Origin: Zunongwangia sp. ESRF-bin46
GTDB taxonomy: Bacteria > Bacteroidota > Bacteroidia > Flavobacteriales > Flavobacteriaceae
Assembly (NCBI GenBank): GCA_002631855.1
Contig: NTLF01000013.1
Coordinates: forward strand, 186,001-250,000
Direction of reading: 5' to 3'
Length of the DNA: 64,000 nucleotides
The notes below the pieces were generated by a model. That model worked only from the letters and a program-made list of their open reading frames with translations. It did no database searches and was not told where the DNA came from. Positions within the stretch are counted from its first letter, which is position 1. The number at the start of each line of letters is the position of its first letter. The translations under genes were made by a program, and so were the position numbers. Below are positions 16,002 to 24,867 of this stretch, one piece after another.

Positions 16002-17426
16002 TTATTCTGTCTTGGCAATATTGTTTATCATTCCGCTAAAAATAAAATAGTGAAAAGGCAACATTGTATACCAATATAACCGTCCCCAAAGTCCTTTTGG
16101 CCTAAAGGTGGCGGTTTGGTGTAAAACATTGTTTTCGTCAATACAGAAATCTAGCCACGCTTCCCCAGGGACTTTCATTTCAGCAAAAAGTAAAAGTCTT
16201 TTTTCTTCTTTATCTGCATATAAAACGCGCCAAAAGTCTAGTGAGTCACCAGCGTAAATTTTATTAGGGTGGGTGCGACCTCTTCGTAATCCTATTCCAC
16301 CAAATAGCTGATCTATAAAACCGCGTACTTTCCAAAGCCAGTTTCCGTAATACCAACCGCGAGTGCCGCCAATAGACCAGATGTTCTCTAAAACAGCTTC
16401 AGGATTTTTAACTTCAATTGATTGTTCATCTTTTAAACAACCAAATGTGGGAACTTGAATGTACCCTTTTAAATTGGAAAGCCTTCCAGCAACTAAAGAG
16501 TCTTTCCAACTGGATATTACAAGGTTTTGTTCAATTTTAATAAAAGCATTTTTAATAGCTTCTTCATACGTAATAGGTTGTATATTCAATATTTCTTGCA
16601 ATTTATTATCGCGAGCTACAACTTCATGACGCATACTATCCACTAAATTAACTGCTAATTTGTATGTGGTAGAGGTAACAAAATACAGCCAATAAGAAGA
16701 TAACCGAGGTGACATAACCGGCACTGAAATAATCCATAACTTCAACTTTCTAACCTTTGCATATTTTAAAAGCATTTGCTTGTATGTTAAAACATCGGGG
16801 CCACCAATATCGAATGATTGATTGTAACAGGCTTCCTTTAAAAGTACTTCAGATAAAAAGGAAATCACATCTCGAATGGCAATAGGTTGTATTCGAGTTT
16901 TTAACCATTTTGGGGCAACCATGATGGGTAGCTTTTCACAAAGATCACGGATAATTTCAAACGAAGAACTTCCACTGCCTACTACAATTCCAGCTCGTAA
17001 AACCGTTAAATTGTAATTGCCTTCATAAAGTATTTCTTCTACTTTTTTTCGGGAAGATAGGTGTTTAGATAAAGTGTCTTCATTTACAATTCCGCTTAAA
17101 TAGACAACGTGTTTAATAGAAGTTTCAGCAAGATATTTATTGAAGTTTTTAGCGGCTTTGGCTTCCAATTCATCAAAATCGTTTGTGGAAGCACTCATAG
17201 AATGTATGAGATAATATGCAGCATCAATATCTTTCGGAAAGTCAGCAGTATCGACGTCCTTTAAAAAGTCAACTTCATAAAAACTAACCCGTTTGCGGGT
17301 TTCAGGATCTAGAGGAATTCTATTTTTATCACGTACACAACAAATGACTTCGTGCCCTTTTTCTAATAAAGAAGGAAGCAAACGTAAACCTATATAGCCG
17401 TTAGCACCGGTAAGTAGTATTTTCAA
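16002..17426 (-). CDS. NAD(P)-binding SDR-like protein with DUF2867 C-terminal domain
   Basis: 474 residues. Residues 1-290 form an extended/atypical SDR domain beginning MKILLTGANGYIGLRLLPSL with a Gly-rich dinucleotide motif and AYYLIHSMSAS. The C-terminal ~170 residues match the DUF2867-type domain (WSIGGTRGWYYGNWLWKVRG, then GDSLDFWRVLY and LLLFAEMKVPGEAWLDF). The two-domain form is widespread, but its substrate is unknown. Start is TTG at 17426, as an in-frame stop lies just upstream; a TATCTTTA element is 12 bases before it. It stands divergent from a small membrane protein. Confidence 0.82.
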   Translation of the reverse strand: MKILLTGANGYIGLRLLPSLLEKGHEVICCVRDKNRIPLDPETRKRVSFYEVDFLKDVDTADFPKDIDAAYYLIHSMSASTNDFDELEAKAAKNFNKYLAETSIKHVVYLSGIVNEDTLSKHLSSRKKVEEILYEGNYNLTVLRAGIVVGSGSSSFEIIRDLCEKLPIMVAPKWLKTRIQPIAIRDVISFLSEVLLKEACYNQSFDIGGPDVLTYKQMLLKYAKVRKLKLWIISVPVMSPRLSSYWLYFVTSTTYKLAVNLVDSMRHEVVARDNKLQEILNIQPITYEEAIKNAFIKIEQNLVISSWKDSLVAGRLSNLKGYIQVPTFGCLKDEQSIEVKNPEAVLENIWSIGGTRGWYYGNWLWKVRGFIDQLFGGIGLRRGRTHPNKIYAGDSLDFWRVLYADKEEKRLLLFAEMKVPGEAWLDFCIDENNVLHQTATFRPKGLWGRLYWYTMLPFHYFIFSGMINNIAKTE

Positions 17427-17526
17427 TCTTTTTGTTTAAAGATAGTTGTTTTTTATTAGACAAGAATATAAAGGTTCGTTAATTGCTTAATTTTAATGCT
17501 ATCTTTATAGCAGTAAACCAAATTAT

Positions 17527-17733
17527 ATGAAAGTTTTAAAACTGATTCTAATTGTAGTAGGCATTTTATTAATTGTATTTGGCTTATACAACGCGTTTGT
17601 CCCACAGGAAGTTGTAGATATTGGTCCGTTAGAAGTCTCAGCAAAAGAAGGTTTAAACAACCAAACCCTTGCAATGATTGCATTAGGTGTTTTGGCTTTG
17701 TTAGCTGGCGTGTTTGTTAAAAATAGAAGGTAA
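17527..17733 (+). CDS. Small two-helix membrane protein
   Basis: 68 residues: MKVLKLILIVVGILLIVFGL forms one membrane helix, and MIALGVLALLAGVFVKN a second, joined by a polar loop of about 28 residues. The family is not recognised beyond being a small inner-membrane protein of a sort common in flavobacteria. A TATCTTTA element lies about 25 bases before the ATG. It ends 4 bases before the convergent marC-like gene. Confidence 0.6.
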   Translation: MKVLKLILIVVGILLIVFGLYNAFVPQEVVDIGPLEVSAKEGLNNQTLAMIALGVLALLAGVFVKNRR

Positions 17734-17737
17734 GGTA

Positions 17738-18370
17738 TTACAATTCTAAATTTTGTATAATTAGTATTACTGCACTGCTTATATATTCTATTCCTATTGA
17801 AATAACAATAAATCCAACTATTCTCGATATAGCATTAATCCCTGAGGCGCCCAATAACTTAGTTAAATAAGGTGCGAACCTAAGCATTAAAAAAGTTGCG
17901 AATCCTACAGCTACAACGGCTAAAAGAATAAGTAATATTTCACTGGTTTTACTGTATTCTTGGTTATAGGTAATTAGAATCGAAATAGCACCCGGTCCAG
18001 CGAGCATAGGAATGGCTAGTGGTGTTAATGATATTTTTTCTCTGTTACTTAGGTCTTTCTTAACCCTTTTGTTCTTCATCCCTTTGTGCTTAGAAAAAGT
18101 ACCGGTTAATAAAGCAAAACCGGACGATACGATAATCATTCCGCCGGCAATTCGTAAGGCATTTAAGCTAATGCTGAAAAAATCTAGAATATACGTTCCT
18201 GCAAAAAAGCAAATAATTAAAATTACAGTCGTATTTATAGCAGTTAGTAAAGAGGTTTTATTGCGTTCTATTGAAGTTTCATCACTTGTTAATCCTACAA
18301 ATATTGGGACTGTCCCCAGCGGATTTATCACCGAAAATAAAGCGGCAAATACATATAAAAATAAGTCCAT
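17738..18370 (-). CDS. MarC-family integral membrane protein
   Basis: 210 residues with six membrane segments. MDLFLYVFAALFSVINPLGT (PIF following) is the family N-terminus, with LAIPMLAGPGAISILIT as the second repeat. Despite the name, MarC proteins are not proven multidrug exporters; their role remains unknown. Length and motifs are normal. The gene is on its own between two convergent or unrelated neighbours. Confidence 0.88.
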   Translation of the reverse strand: MDLFLYVFAALFSVINPLGTVPIFVGLTSDETSIERNKTSLLTAINTTVILIICFFAGTYILDFFSISLNALRIAGGMIIVSSGFALLTGTFSKHKGMKNKRVKKDLSNREKISLTPLAIPMLAGPGAISILITYNQEYSKTSEILLILLAVVAVGFATFLMLRFAPYLTKLLGASGINAISRIVGFIVISIGIEYISSAVILIIQNLEL

Positions 18371-18447
18371 CGTTTTTTTGCAAAGGACAGGCGATTTACC
18401 TTCATAGAGTTTACCAAAAGTTTAAATAAAGGTTGTAAAATGTGAAG

Positions 18448-18873
18448 TTATAAATCTTCTAAACGGGTAGGCGAGGCTTTCGTTTTAGCAGCCAATACTT
18501 TGTTCATAAACTTATGCGTGGCTTTGTCTTTAGCTTCTATTTTCACAAAATAGTCATCACGATAAATGGAATACTCTTCAGCTTTTCCTTTATACAAGGA
18601 AAGTTTGTAATATGGAATAACTAAAATGTACGATTCTAATAACGATCGAAACCCTACGAGAATTCCATTGGGCCGCATTTCAATGTTGCATTGATTTCGA
18701 TTGTTATCTAAGATTAATAAATTATGAATTTGAACACTCGTTTCAGTAATAATAAGTTTTGAGGAGCCAATACCGCCAAGTTGCAGTCGTTCCTTAAAAG
18801 TAAAAGGTTTACCAACTTCAGCTTCAATCTTTTTCGTTACTTGTTTGTTATTGTATGAGACGTTGAGGAGCAC
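18448..18873 (-). CDS. Conserved hypothetical protein
   Basis: 141 residues from a GTG start (MLLNVSYNNKQVTKKIEAEV). No signal peptide, no membrane helix and no known motif. The middle is beta-rich (SSKLIITETSVQIHNLLILD, then ILVGFRSLLESYILVIPYYK), suggesting a small PH-like or split-barrel domain, and the end is basic. It lies upstream and divergent of argS. The function is unknown to me. Confidence 0.6.
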   Translation of the reverse strand: MLLNVSYNNKQVTKKIEAEVGKPFTFKERLQLGGIGSSKLIITETSVQIHNLLILDNNRNQCNIEMRPNGILVGFRSLLESYILVIPYYKLSLYKGKAEEYSIYRDDYFVKIEAKDKATHKFMNKVLAAKTKASPTRLEDL

Positions 18874-18949
18874 TTTTTTCTTTTAAAGATACACAATTTA
18901 AAACTTCGATTTCAACTTTAACTTCAGCTTTAATTTCTCATTAAAAAAC

Positions 18950-18957
18950 TATCTTTG
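18950..18957 (+). promoter_or_regulatory. argS -7 promoter element
   Basis: TATCTTTG matches TAnnTTTG exactly and ends 17 bases before the argS ATG. Confidence 0.65.
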
Positions 18958-18974
18958 CACCTAAAATTAGACCT

Positions 18975-20750
18975 ATGCAACTTCAAGAAGTTTTATCTGC
19001 TGAAATTAAGAAAGCAGTGACATCAATTTTCGACGCTAATCTTGAAACTGTGGAATTTCAAGCCACACGTAAAGATTTTGAAGGCGATATCACTGTAGTG
19101 GTATTTCCAATGCTTCGGGTGGTAAAAGGAAATCCGGTGAAAATTGGAGAAGCAATAGGAAATTACTTAGTTGAAAATGTAGCAGAAGTTTCAAAATTCA
19201 ATGTAGTAAAAGGGTTTTTAAATATTGTTTTAAGCGATGCCTACTATTTAGAATTTTTCAACAATGTATCTGATTTTTCTTCCTTCGGAAAAGAACCACA
19301 AGGAGACGATGCAGTCTTGGTTGAATATTCCTCGCCAAACACCAATAAGCCATTACATTTAGGACACATCCGAAATATTTTATTAGGTTATTCCGTAGCT
19401 GAAATTTTACAAGCCAGCGGAAAGAAAACCTATAAAACCCAAATTATAAACGACCGAGGCATTCATATTTGCAAAAGTATGTTAGCTTGGAAACGATATG
19501 GTGATGGTGAAACCCCTGAATCTACAGGGCTAAAAGGGGATAAGCTGGTAGGGAATTATTATGTTCGGTTTGATAAAGAATATAAAAAAGAAATAGCTCA
19601 ATTACAGGCAGAGGGAAAAACCGAAGAAGAAGCAAAAGCCGAAGCCCCTATTTTAAAAGAAGCGCAGCAAATGCTTCAAAAGTGGGAACAAGGTGATGAT
19701 GAGGTGGTAGCCCTTTGGAAAAAAATGAACGGCTGGGTATACAAAGGGTTTGAAAAAACCTATGATGCTTTGGGCGTTGATTTTGATAGCTATTATTATG
19801 AAAGTAACACCTATTTATTAGGAAAAGATAATATTGAAGAAGGCTTAGAAAAAGGGGTTTTCTTTAAAAAAGAAGATGGATCAGTTTGGTGTGATTTAAC
19901 CGATGAAGGATTAGACGAAAAACTCGTGTTACGTGCTGATGGGACAGCGGTGTATATGACGCAAGACATCGGTACCGCTATTCAACGTATAAAAGACCAT
20001 CCCGATGCCAGCGGAATGATTTATACTGTGGGTAACGAACAAGATTATCACTTTAAAGTATTGTTTTTAATCTTAAAAAAATTAGGCTACAGTTGGGCTG
20101 AAAACCTCTATCATTTAAGCTACGGAATGGTAGACCTTCCTTCAGGAAAAATGAAGAGTAGAGAAGGTACGGTTGTAGATGCAGATGATCTTATTTTTGA
20201 AATGGCCAATACCGCAGGTAAAATTTCAGAAGAATTAGGAAAGATTGATGACTTTACAGCGGATGAAAAGAAAGAGTTGTATAAAACCATCGGTCTCGGT
20301 GCGTTGAAATACTACATATTAAAAGTAGATCCTAAAAAAAGAATTTTATTCAACCCAGAAGAAAGTGTCGATTTTCAAGGAAATACGGGACCTTTTATTC
20401 AGTACACCTACGCGCGGATTCAATCAATTTTACGAAAAGCGGATGAGGTTTCGACTGAGCTAAATCTGACGGACATTACTTTGCACGAAAAAGAAAAAGA
20501 ATTGTTGAAACAACTACAACTGTTTCCTGAAACTGTGCAAATGGCAGCAGAAAATTTCAGTCCTGCATTGATTGCTAATTATACCTACGATTTGGTAAAA
20601 GAGTTTAATTCGTTCTATCAAAACGTTTCTATTTTAGGTGCAGATACCAAAGAAGAAAAACGGTTGAGAGTTCACTTAGCCGATGCGGTTGCGAAAGTAA
20701 TTAAGACTGCTTTTTCATTATTGGGAATAGAAGTGCCAGAGCGGATGTAG
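18975..20750 (+). CDS. argS: Arginyl-tRNA synthetase
   Basis: 591 residues, complete. Class I synthetase that charges tRNA-Arg. The HIGH motif appears as HLGH in NTNKPLHLGHIRNILLGYS. The KMSKS loop is degenerate (LPSGKMKSREGTVVDADDL), which is usual for ArgRS. The C-terminal DALR anticodon-binding domain begins near QYTYARIQSILRKADEV. The N-terminal Add-1 domain is present. The gene has its own promoter and converges with the TonB receptor gene 5 bases downstream. Confidence 0.96.
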   Translation: MQLQEVLSAEIKKAVTSIFDANLETVEFQATRKDFEGDITVVVFPMLRVVKGNPVKIGEAIGNYLVENVAEVSKFNVVKGFLNIVLSDAYYLEFFNNVSDFSSFGKEPQGDDAVLVEYSSPNTNKPLHLGHIRNILLGYSVAEILQASGKKTYKTQIINDRGIHICKSMLAWKRYGDGETPESTGLKGDKLVGNYYVRFDKEYKKEIAQLQAEGKTEEEAKAEAPILKEAQQMLQKWEQGDDEVVALWKKMNGWVYKGFEKTYDALGVDFDSYYYESNTYLLGKDNIEEGLEKGVFFKKEDGSVWCDLTDEGLDEKLVLRADGTAVYMTQDIGTAIQRIKDHPDASGMIYTVGNEQDYHFKVLFLILKKLGYSWAENLYHLSYGMVDLPSGKMKSREGTVVDADDLIFEMANTAGKISEELGKIDDFTADEKKELYKTIGLGALKYYILKVDPKKRILFNPEESVDFQGNTGPFIQYTYARIQSILRKADEVSTELNLTDITLHEKEKELLKQLQLFPETVQMAAENFSPALIANYTYDLVKEFNSFYQNVSILGADTKEEKRLRVHLADAVAKVIKTAFSLLGIEVPERM

Positions 20751-20755
20751 GGTTT

Positions 20756-23314
20756 TTAAAACAACACTTGTATTGAAATATTAGGTGTAAGCCCCAGCGA
20801 AATTTCTTCCACTTGATTAACACGGCTTTCACCATTTTCATCTGTATCTAAAGCATACCGGATGTTCAATGTGTTTTCCTTGTTTAAAAGGTTTAGCACA
20901 GCAACATTGATTTTAGCATCTACACGTTGAGAAATTCCCCAAAGGTATTCAGCTGAAAAGTCAGCTCTAAAATAATCAGGAAGGCGTTCGTTGTTAGGGA
21001 TATCATATTGTATCGCATCTTGACCACTCACTTCAATAATTTCGTCACTAAAAACAGGAATGGTATATGGTTTTCCGCTATGCCAATTGATGCCCAGAGC
21101 CAGTTTAAACTTGTTTAAAGAATAAGAACCAGCAACGGTTGCCGAATGCCGAATATCAATATTGTTTGGAAATTCCGAAGGGATAAGCGTTTCAAAAGTA
21201 TAATCGTTTTGCATAAACAAGTAACTAACCCAAGTGCTAAATCTTCGTGCTTTTTTATTAAACACAAACTCTAGTCCGTTAGCCGTGTAATTTCCAGTTG
21301 CTCTAACAAATTGAAACTGGTTTTGAAATCCTTGATTAGAAGTAGTAATTCCTGAAACTTCTTTGTAGAATCCTTCTAGCGTAATCAACCAATTGTTTTT
21401 ATTATATCCAAAACCAAGAGAAGCCTGTTTGCTTTCAAGAATGGGAACGTCGTCATTATTGGCTAAAACCCACCGTCTTTTTTCAACCCCCAAAAAATCA
21501 CTTTCAAAATCGATGCGCTGGGTAGTCGTCTGACTTTTAAATTCACCCATCGTTTCAACTGAAAATCCGTTGCCCAATTTTTGGTGGATGCTCAATCTGG
21601 GTTCTATTAAAAACTCATCAAACTTGTCAAAATAGGAAGCTCGTACACCAGCATTGATAACTGTATTTTGTTGATTGGGTGTATAAGTTACATTTGAAAA
21701 AACCGAATGTGTGCGCAACACTTCTTTATTATAGGTTCTAAAGCGAGGAATATTTACATCTTGTGTGTTTCCGATACCAATTTCTGAAAATTGATACCCA
21801 GATTTTAGTTTAATTTTTTCAGAAAAAGTGAAACGCGAATCAATCTTTGCCCCATCTTCTAACACTTCGTTTTCCTGAAATTGCTGTTGGGTGGTAAAAA
21901 GGTCTTTGTTCGTAGCATTTAATAGATAATAAGAACCATAAAGCAAAGCTGTTGTTTCAAAACGGTCACTCCAGTTCCGGTTCCAAGAAACACCTCCAAC
22001 AAGGCTTCGTTGTTGCAATTCACTGGTTTTTGATTGATTGGAACCGTCAATACTTTCAGTAAAGTCCAAGGAGTTGTCTATGGTTAAGAAATTGATACGA
22101 ATGGCATCTTTTTCTGAAATATCCCAAAGTAGTTTCGTGCTAAAATCATAGAAATTGAAATCTTCATCGGCGTTAATCTCCGTTTCGTTTTCTGGATTTT
22201 CAATGTTTGTGATTTCGGTATCCTGAAAAATACGTTCAGAGTATGTATTATAAACTGGGGTTTCTAAAAAAGAGAGAGAATGCCTGCCTGAAATTTGAAT
22301 ACTTGCTCTATCAGAAAGAGGAATATCAGCAAATGCACTTCCATTAATTAAATTTAAACCCACACCTCCTGAAAAATATTCAGTTACCGTGTTTTTTGAG
22401 CGCATATCAATTACTCCAGAAACACTTTCGCCAAAACGGGGTGGTGTACCATTTTTATAGATGGAAACCTGTTTGGTAAGGTCTGGGTTAAAAGCAGAAA
22501 TCAATCCGAAAAAATGACCGCTTTGGTACATTTTTATATCGTCCCAAAGCAATAGATTTTCGTCGTGAGTTCCGCCACGAATGTTGATGTTAGATATGGT
22601 TTCGTCTGCACTTTCCACACCTGGCAAGGCTTGCGAAATCTGTAACACGTCGTTCTCCACTTGCCCTGGTAACAACCCGAAATTTTCGGTGTTTAATGTA
22701 ATAGAACCATCGGTTTTTTTACTGACTCCCTGCACTAAATAAGTCTGAATATAAACCTCGTCAAGAGCTGTAGATTTTGAGTGGATCATAATCGTTGGAC
22801 ATGCTGCACTTAATTGGTTTATTGAAAGATTTATGGTATGATAACCAAGATAGCTGATAGTAATAAACCCATTAGAAGGAACTTTTTTGGGAATTGAAAA
22901 AAAACCTTCTGCAGTACTTACGGTTGAAAAATTAAAGTTTTTTACAACTATATTGGCTCCTTCTAAAGGTTCACCGGTTTCAGCAGCAGTGATTCTTCCG
23001 CAGTAATTGCTTTTCTGTTGTCGTGATACTACGGTTACATATCTATCGTCCAAAAGTGTAAACCGTAAAGGGGTTTGATTGTTTAATTGAGTAAGGACTT
23101 CTTGAAGCGAATCGGTTTTTTCAGGAACTGTAACCGATATATCTGAGATTTCATCTGGAACATAGGAAAAACGGATATTGTGCTGTTCTTCCAATTGTTG
23201 TATAACTGCAAACAAAGATTTCTTTCCTTCAGTCTGCCCAAAAATAGAAAGACTAAAGAAAAAACATATGATCAAAACGAATGGAAACGCTTGGTTACTT
23301 GTTTTTCGTTGCAT
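20756..23314 (-). CDS. TonB-dependent receptor with STN signalling domain
   Basis: 852 residues. Order: signal peptide (about 1-26); an STN (secretin/TonB N-terminus) domain at about 30-100, which in such receptors contacts the anti-sigma factor FecR across the periplasm; a CarboxypepD_reg-like beta-sandwich (CGRITAAETGEPLEGANIVV) at about 105-190; a plug domain (NINIRGGTHDENLLLWDDIK); and the 22-strand outer-membrane barrel ending in ISIQVLF. It should import a ligand energised by TonB and report its binding. It overlaps the end of fecR by 20 bases, so the two are co-translated. The ligand is unknown; the divergent lipoproteins are probable partners. Confidence 0.93.
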   Translation of the reverse strand: MQRKTSNQAFPFVLIICFFFSLSIFGQTEGKKSLFAVIQQLEEQHNIRFSYVPDEISDISVTVPEKTDSLQEVLTQLNNQTPLRFTLLDDRYVTVVSRQQKSNYCGRITAAETGEPLEGANIVVKNFNFSTVSTAEGFFSIPKKVPSNGFITISYLGYHTINLSINQLSAACPTIMIHSKSTALDEVYIQTYLVQGVSKKTDGSITLNTENFGLLPGQVENDVLQISQALPGVESADETISNINIRGGTHDENLLLWDDIKMYQSGHFFGLISAFNPDLTKQVSIYKNGTPPRFGESVSGVIDMRSKNTVTEYFSGGVGLNLINGSAFADIPLSDRASIQISGRHSLSFLETPVYNTYSERIFQDTEITNIENPENETEINADEDFNFYDFSTKLLWDISEKDAIRINFLTIDNSLDFTESIDGSNQSKTSELQQRSLVGGVSWNRNWSDRFETTALLYGSYYLLNATNKDLFTTQQQFQENEVLEDGAKIDSRFTFSEKIKLKSGYQFSEIGIGNTQDVNIPRFRTYNKEVLRTHSVFSNVTYTPNQQNTVINAGVRASYFDKFDEFLIEPRLSIHQKLGNGFSVETMGEFKSQTTTQRIDFESDFLGVEKRRWVLANNDDVPILESKQASLGFGYNKNNWLITLEGFYKEVSGITTSNQGFQNQFQFVRATGNYTANGLEFVFNKKARRFSTWVSYLFMQNDYTFETLIPSEFPNNIDIRHSATVAGSYSLNKFKLALGINWHSGKPYTIPVFSDEIIEVSGQDAIQYDIPNNERLPDYFRADFSAEYLWGISQRVDAKINVAVLNLLNKENTLNIRYALDTDENGESRVNQVEEISLGLTPNISIQVLF

Positions 23315-24203
23315 ATATAGTTACCTGGTCTTTTTCTATCGTATAGGTTAGGTTTAATGGGTCACAAATTAATTGTAAAGCAAGGTCAAGATCGTTATGG
23401 GTAAAACTACCAGAGAATCGCTTATTTTTTAAATCTTCAGATGCATCTATGGTTATGGGATACTGCCTTTTTAATTCGTTCAGGACGGTTTTTAACGTTG
23501 CATTTTCAAAGCTACTTTCATTATTAATCCAAGAGGGTGCCCCTGCAATGCTTTGATGCTCTGTTACTATGTTGCCATTTTTTATTTGTAAGTTTTTACC
23601 AGCAGATAGTTTAATAAGGGTGTCGTTAAAGGCAACGCTTACCAATCCTTCGTAACAATTTACTTGTAACTTTTTATCACGCGCAAATACGTTAAACTGT
23701 GTTCCTAAAACGGTTACAGCCCCATTTTTAGTCTGTACGGTAAACGTATTTCCTTTGGTTACCTTAAAATAAGCTTCTCCATTGAGTTCTAGTTCTCGGT
23801 TGTTGTCCCACTTGTTTTTATTGTATTCAATAGTAGAATTAGCGTTCAATGCAACTTCAGAACCATCTGGTAAACTGAAGTTTTGTTTTTCGGCAACTGA
23901 AGTTGAAATAGTAGTTCCTAATGAATCGATGTATAAATAACCAGCAAATAGCACAGCAAATACAGCGGCTATCTTTAAAACCGTAGCCCAAGGGTTTAAT
24001 TTTTTAACCTTTGGTTTTTGTTTTAATTTTTCAGAAATAGCGTTAAACGTCGCTTCTTCATCAAAGTCTGGCGTGTCGAAACCTTGGGTGGTTTTGGCAA
24101 TTTTTATATAAGATGCATATTCAGGATCGGCCTTAAGCTGCTCAATTTCTTCTTGAGTAGCAATGCCGTTCAGGTAGTTATGCAATGCGTAGTCTTTTTC
24201 CAT
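23295..24203 (-). CDS. FecR-family anti-sigma factor
   Basis: 302 residues from the ATG at 24203 (MEKDYALHNYLNGIATQEEI); a TTG five codons upstream is less likely. Cytoplasmic N-terminus (about 1-80), one membrane helix (PWATVLKIAAVFAVLFAGYL), then a periplasmic FecR domain (QNFSLPDGSEVALNANSTIE, EAYFKVTKGNTFTVQ) and a C-terminal DUF4974-like domain (LKTVLNELKRQYPITIDAS). It holds the ECF sigma factor inactive until the receptor STN domain signals. A copy of the bipartite ECF promoter motif lies between the sigma gene and this gene. Confidence 0.93.
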   Translation of the reverse strand: MEKDYALHNYLNGIATQEEIEQLKADPEYASYIKIAKTTQGFDTPDFDEEATFNAISEKLKQKPKVKKLNPWATVLKIAAVFAVLFAGYLYIDSLGTTISTSVAEKQNFSLPDGSEVALNANSTIEYNKNKWDNNRELELNGEAYFKVTKGNTFTVQTKNGAVTVLGTQFNVFARDKKLQVNCYEGLVSVAFNDTLIKLSAGKNLQIKNGNIVTEHQSIAGAPSWINNESSFENATLKTVLNELKRQYPITIDASEDLKNKRFSGSFTHNDLDLALQLICDPLNLTYTIEKDQVTIYATKNK

Positions 24204-24224
24204 AATAGTACGTTTCAACAGTAA

Positions 24225-24253
24225 AACAGCTTAATTGTATTTTACCCTACTTT
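24225..24253 (-). promoter_or_regulatory. Bipartite ECF-type promoter of fecR-receptor
   Basis: On the minus strand AAAGTAGGGTA (24253-24243) is followed after exactly 13 bases by CTGTT (24229-24225), 21 bases before the fecR ATG. The upstream block overlaps the stop codon of the sigma gene. The same two blocks with the same spacing lie before two lipoprotein genes at 24814 and 27257. Confidence 0.7.
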
Positions 24254-24761
24254 AAATATCACCTATTTCTTCCCGAAGCGATTTTAAAGCTAAACTCATT
24301 CGTTTTTCAACCGCTTTTACTGAAATATCCAAAACTTCAGCAATCTCTTTATATTTTTTTCCTTCAATTCTGTTTAATAAAAAGGCGGTGCGCTGAGCTT
24401 CGGTTAAATTGGCGATAGCATTTTGTAATTTTTCGTGATATTGCTTTTCTTCCAACAAAAACTGAGGGGATTGGTGTTCCACTTTGTCGGGTTGATGTTT
24501 GGCATGTTTCAACACTACCTTTTTATGGGCCACTTCGTTCAAAAAAGCATTGTTGGTGATGGTGTATAAAAATGATTTTGCTTTTTCTACGGGCACTTTA
24601 GCACAGTTTTTCCAAAGTTTTATAAAAGCATCTTGTACCAAATCTTCTGCCTGTGCCTCGTTGCCACATTTAAAATAGATAAACCGCCAAATAGCCTTTC
24701 CGTGCTCCTTATATACTTTGTTAAAAGTATTTTCGTTGCAAATTGTAGTATTTTTATCCAT
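24252..24761 (-). CDS. ECF sigma factor of the FecR/TonB-receptor system
   Basis: 169 residues. Region 2 (FNKVYKEHGKAIWRFIYFKC, then AEDLVQDAFIKLWKN) binds the -10 and core polymerase; region 4 (EAQRTAFLLNRIEGKKYKEI followed by AEVLDISVKAVEKRMS) is the helix-turn-helix for the -35. It belongs to the FecI-like ECF group paired with FecR in Bacteroidota. It precedes fecR by 48 bases. Its own promoter looks like the housekeeping type (TATATTTG at 24784-24791, minus), whereas fecR and the lipoproteins carry the ECF motif, a layout that allows signal-dependent amplification. Confidence 0.94.
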   Translation of the reverse strand: MDKNTTICNENTFNKVYKEHGKAIWRFIYFKCGNEAQAEDLVQDAFIKLWKNCAKVPVEKAKSFLYTITNNAFLNEVAHKKVVLKHAKHQPDKVEHQSPQFLLEEKQYHEKLQNAIANLTEAQRTAFLLNRIEGKKYKEIAEVLDISVKAVEKRMSLALKSLREEIGDI

Positions 24762-24783
24762 ATAGAAGTAGCTGTATGCCTGT

Positions 24784-24791
24784 CAAATATA
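24784..24791 (-). promoter_or_regulatory. Housekeeping -7 element of the ECF sigma gene
   Basis: Minus-strand TATATTTG, a perfect TAnnTTTG, 22 bases upstream of the sigma ATG at 24761. Confidence 0.55.
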
Positions 24792-24813
24792 TTCAAAAAA
24801 AAGTTTTATAATC

Positions 24814-24842
24814 AAGGTAGGGTATTTTTGTACTAACTTGTT
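24814..24842 (+). promoter_or_regulatory. Bipartite ECF-type promoter of lipoprotein 1
   Basis: AAGGTAGGGTA (24814-24824), 13 bases, then TTGTT (24838-24842); 25 bases to the ATG at 24868. Shares both blocks and the exact spacer with sites at 24225-24253 (minus) and 27257-27285. A TATTTTTG overlaps it, so a housekeeping promoter cannot be excluded. Confidence 0.7.
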
Positions 24843-24867
24843 TCACTTACACAAACCGAACGTAACC

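Noticed and set aside
24823-24830. TATTTTTG as the housekeeping promoter of lipoprotein 1
   Set aside because: It overlaps the ECF motif, which is conserved at three places with identical spacing; TAnnTTTG is absent from the equivalent position of the other two sites, so this match is probably chance.
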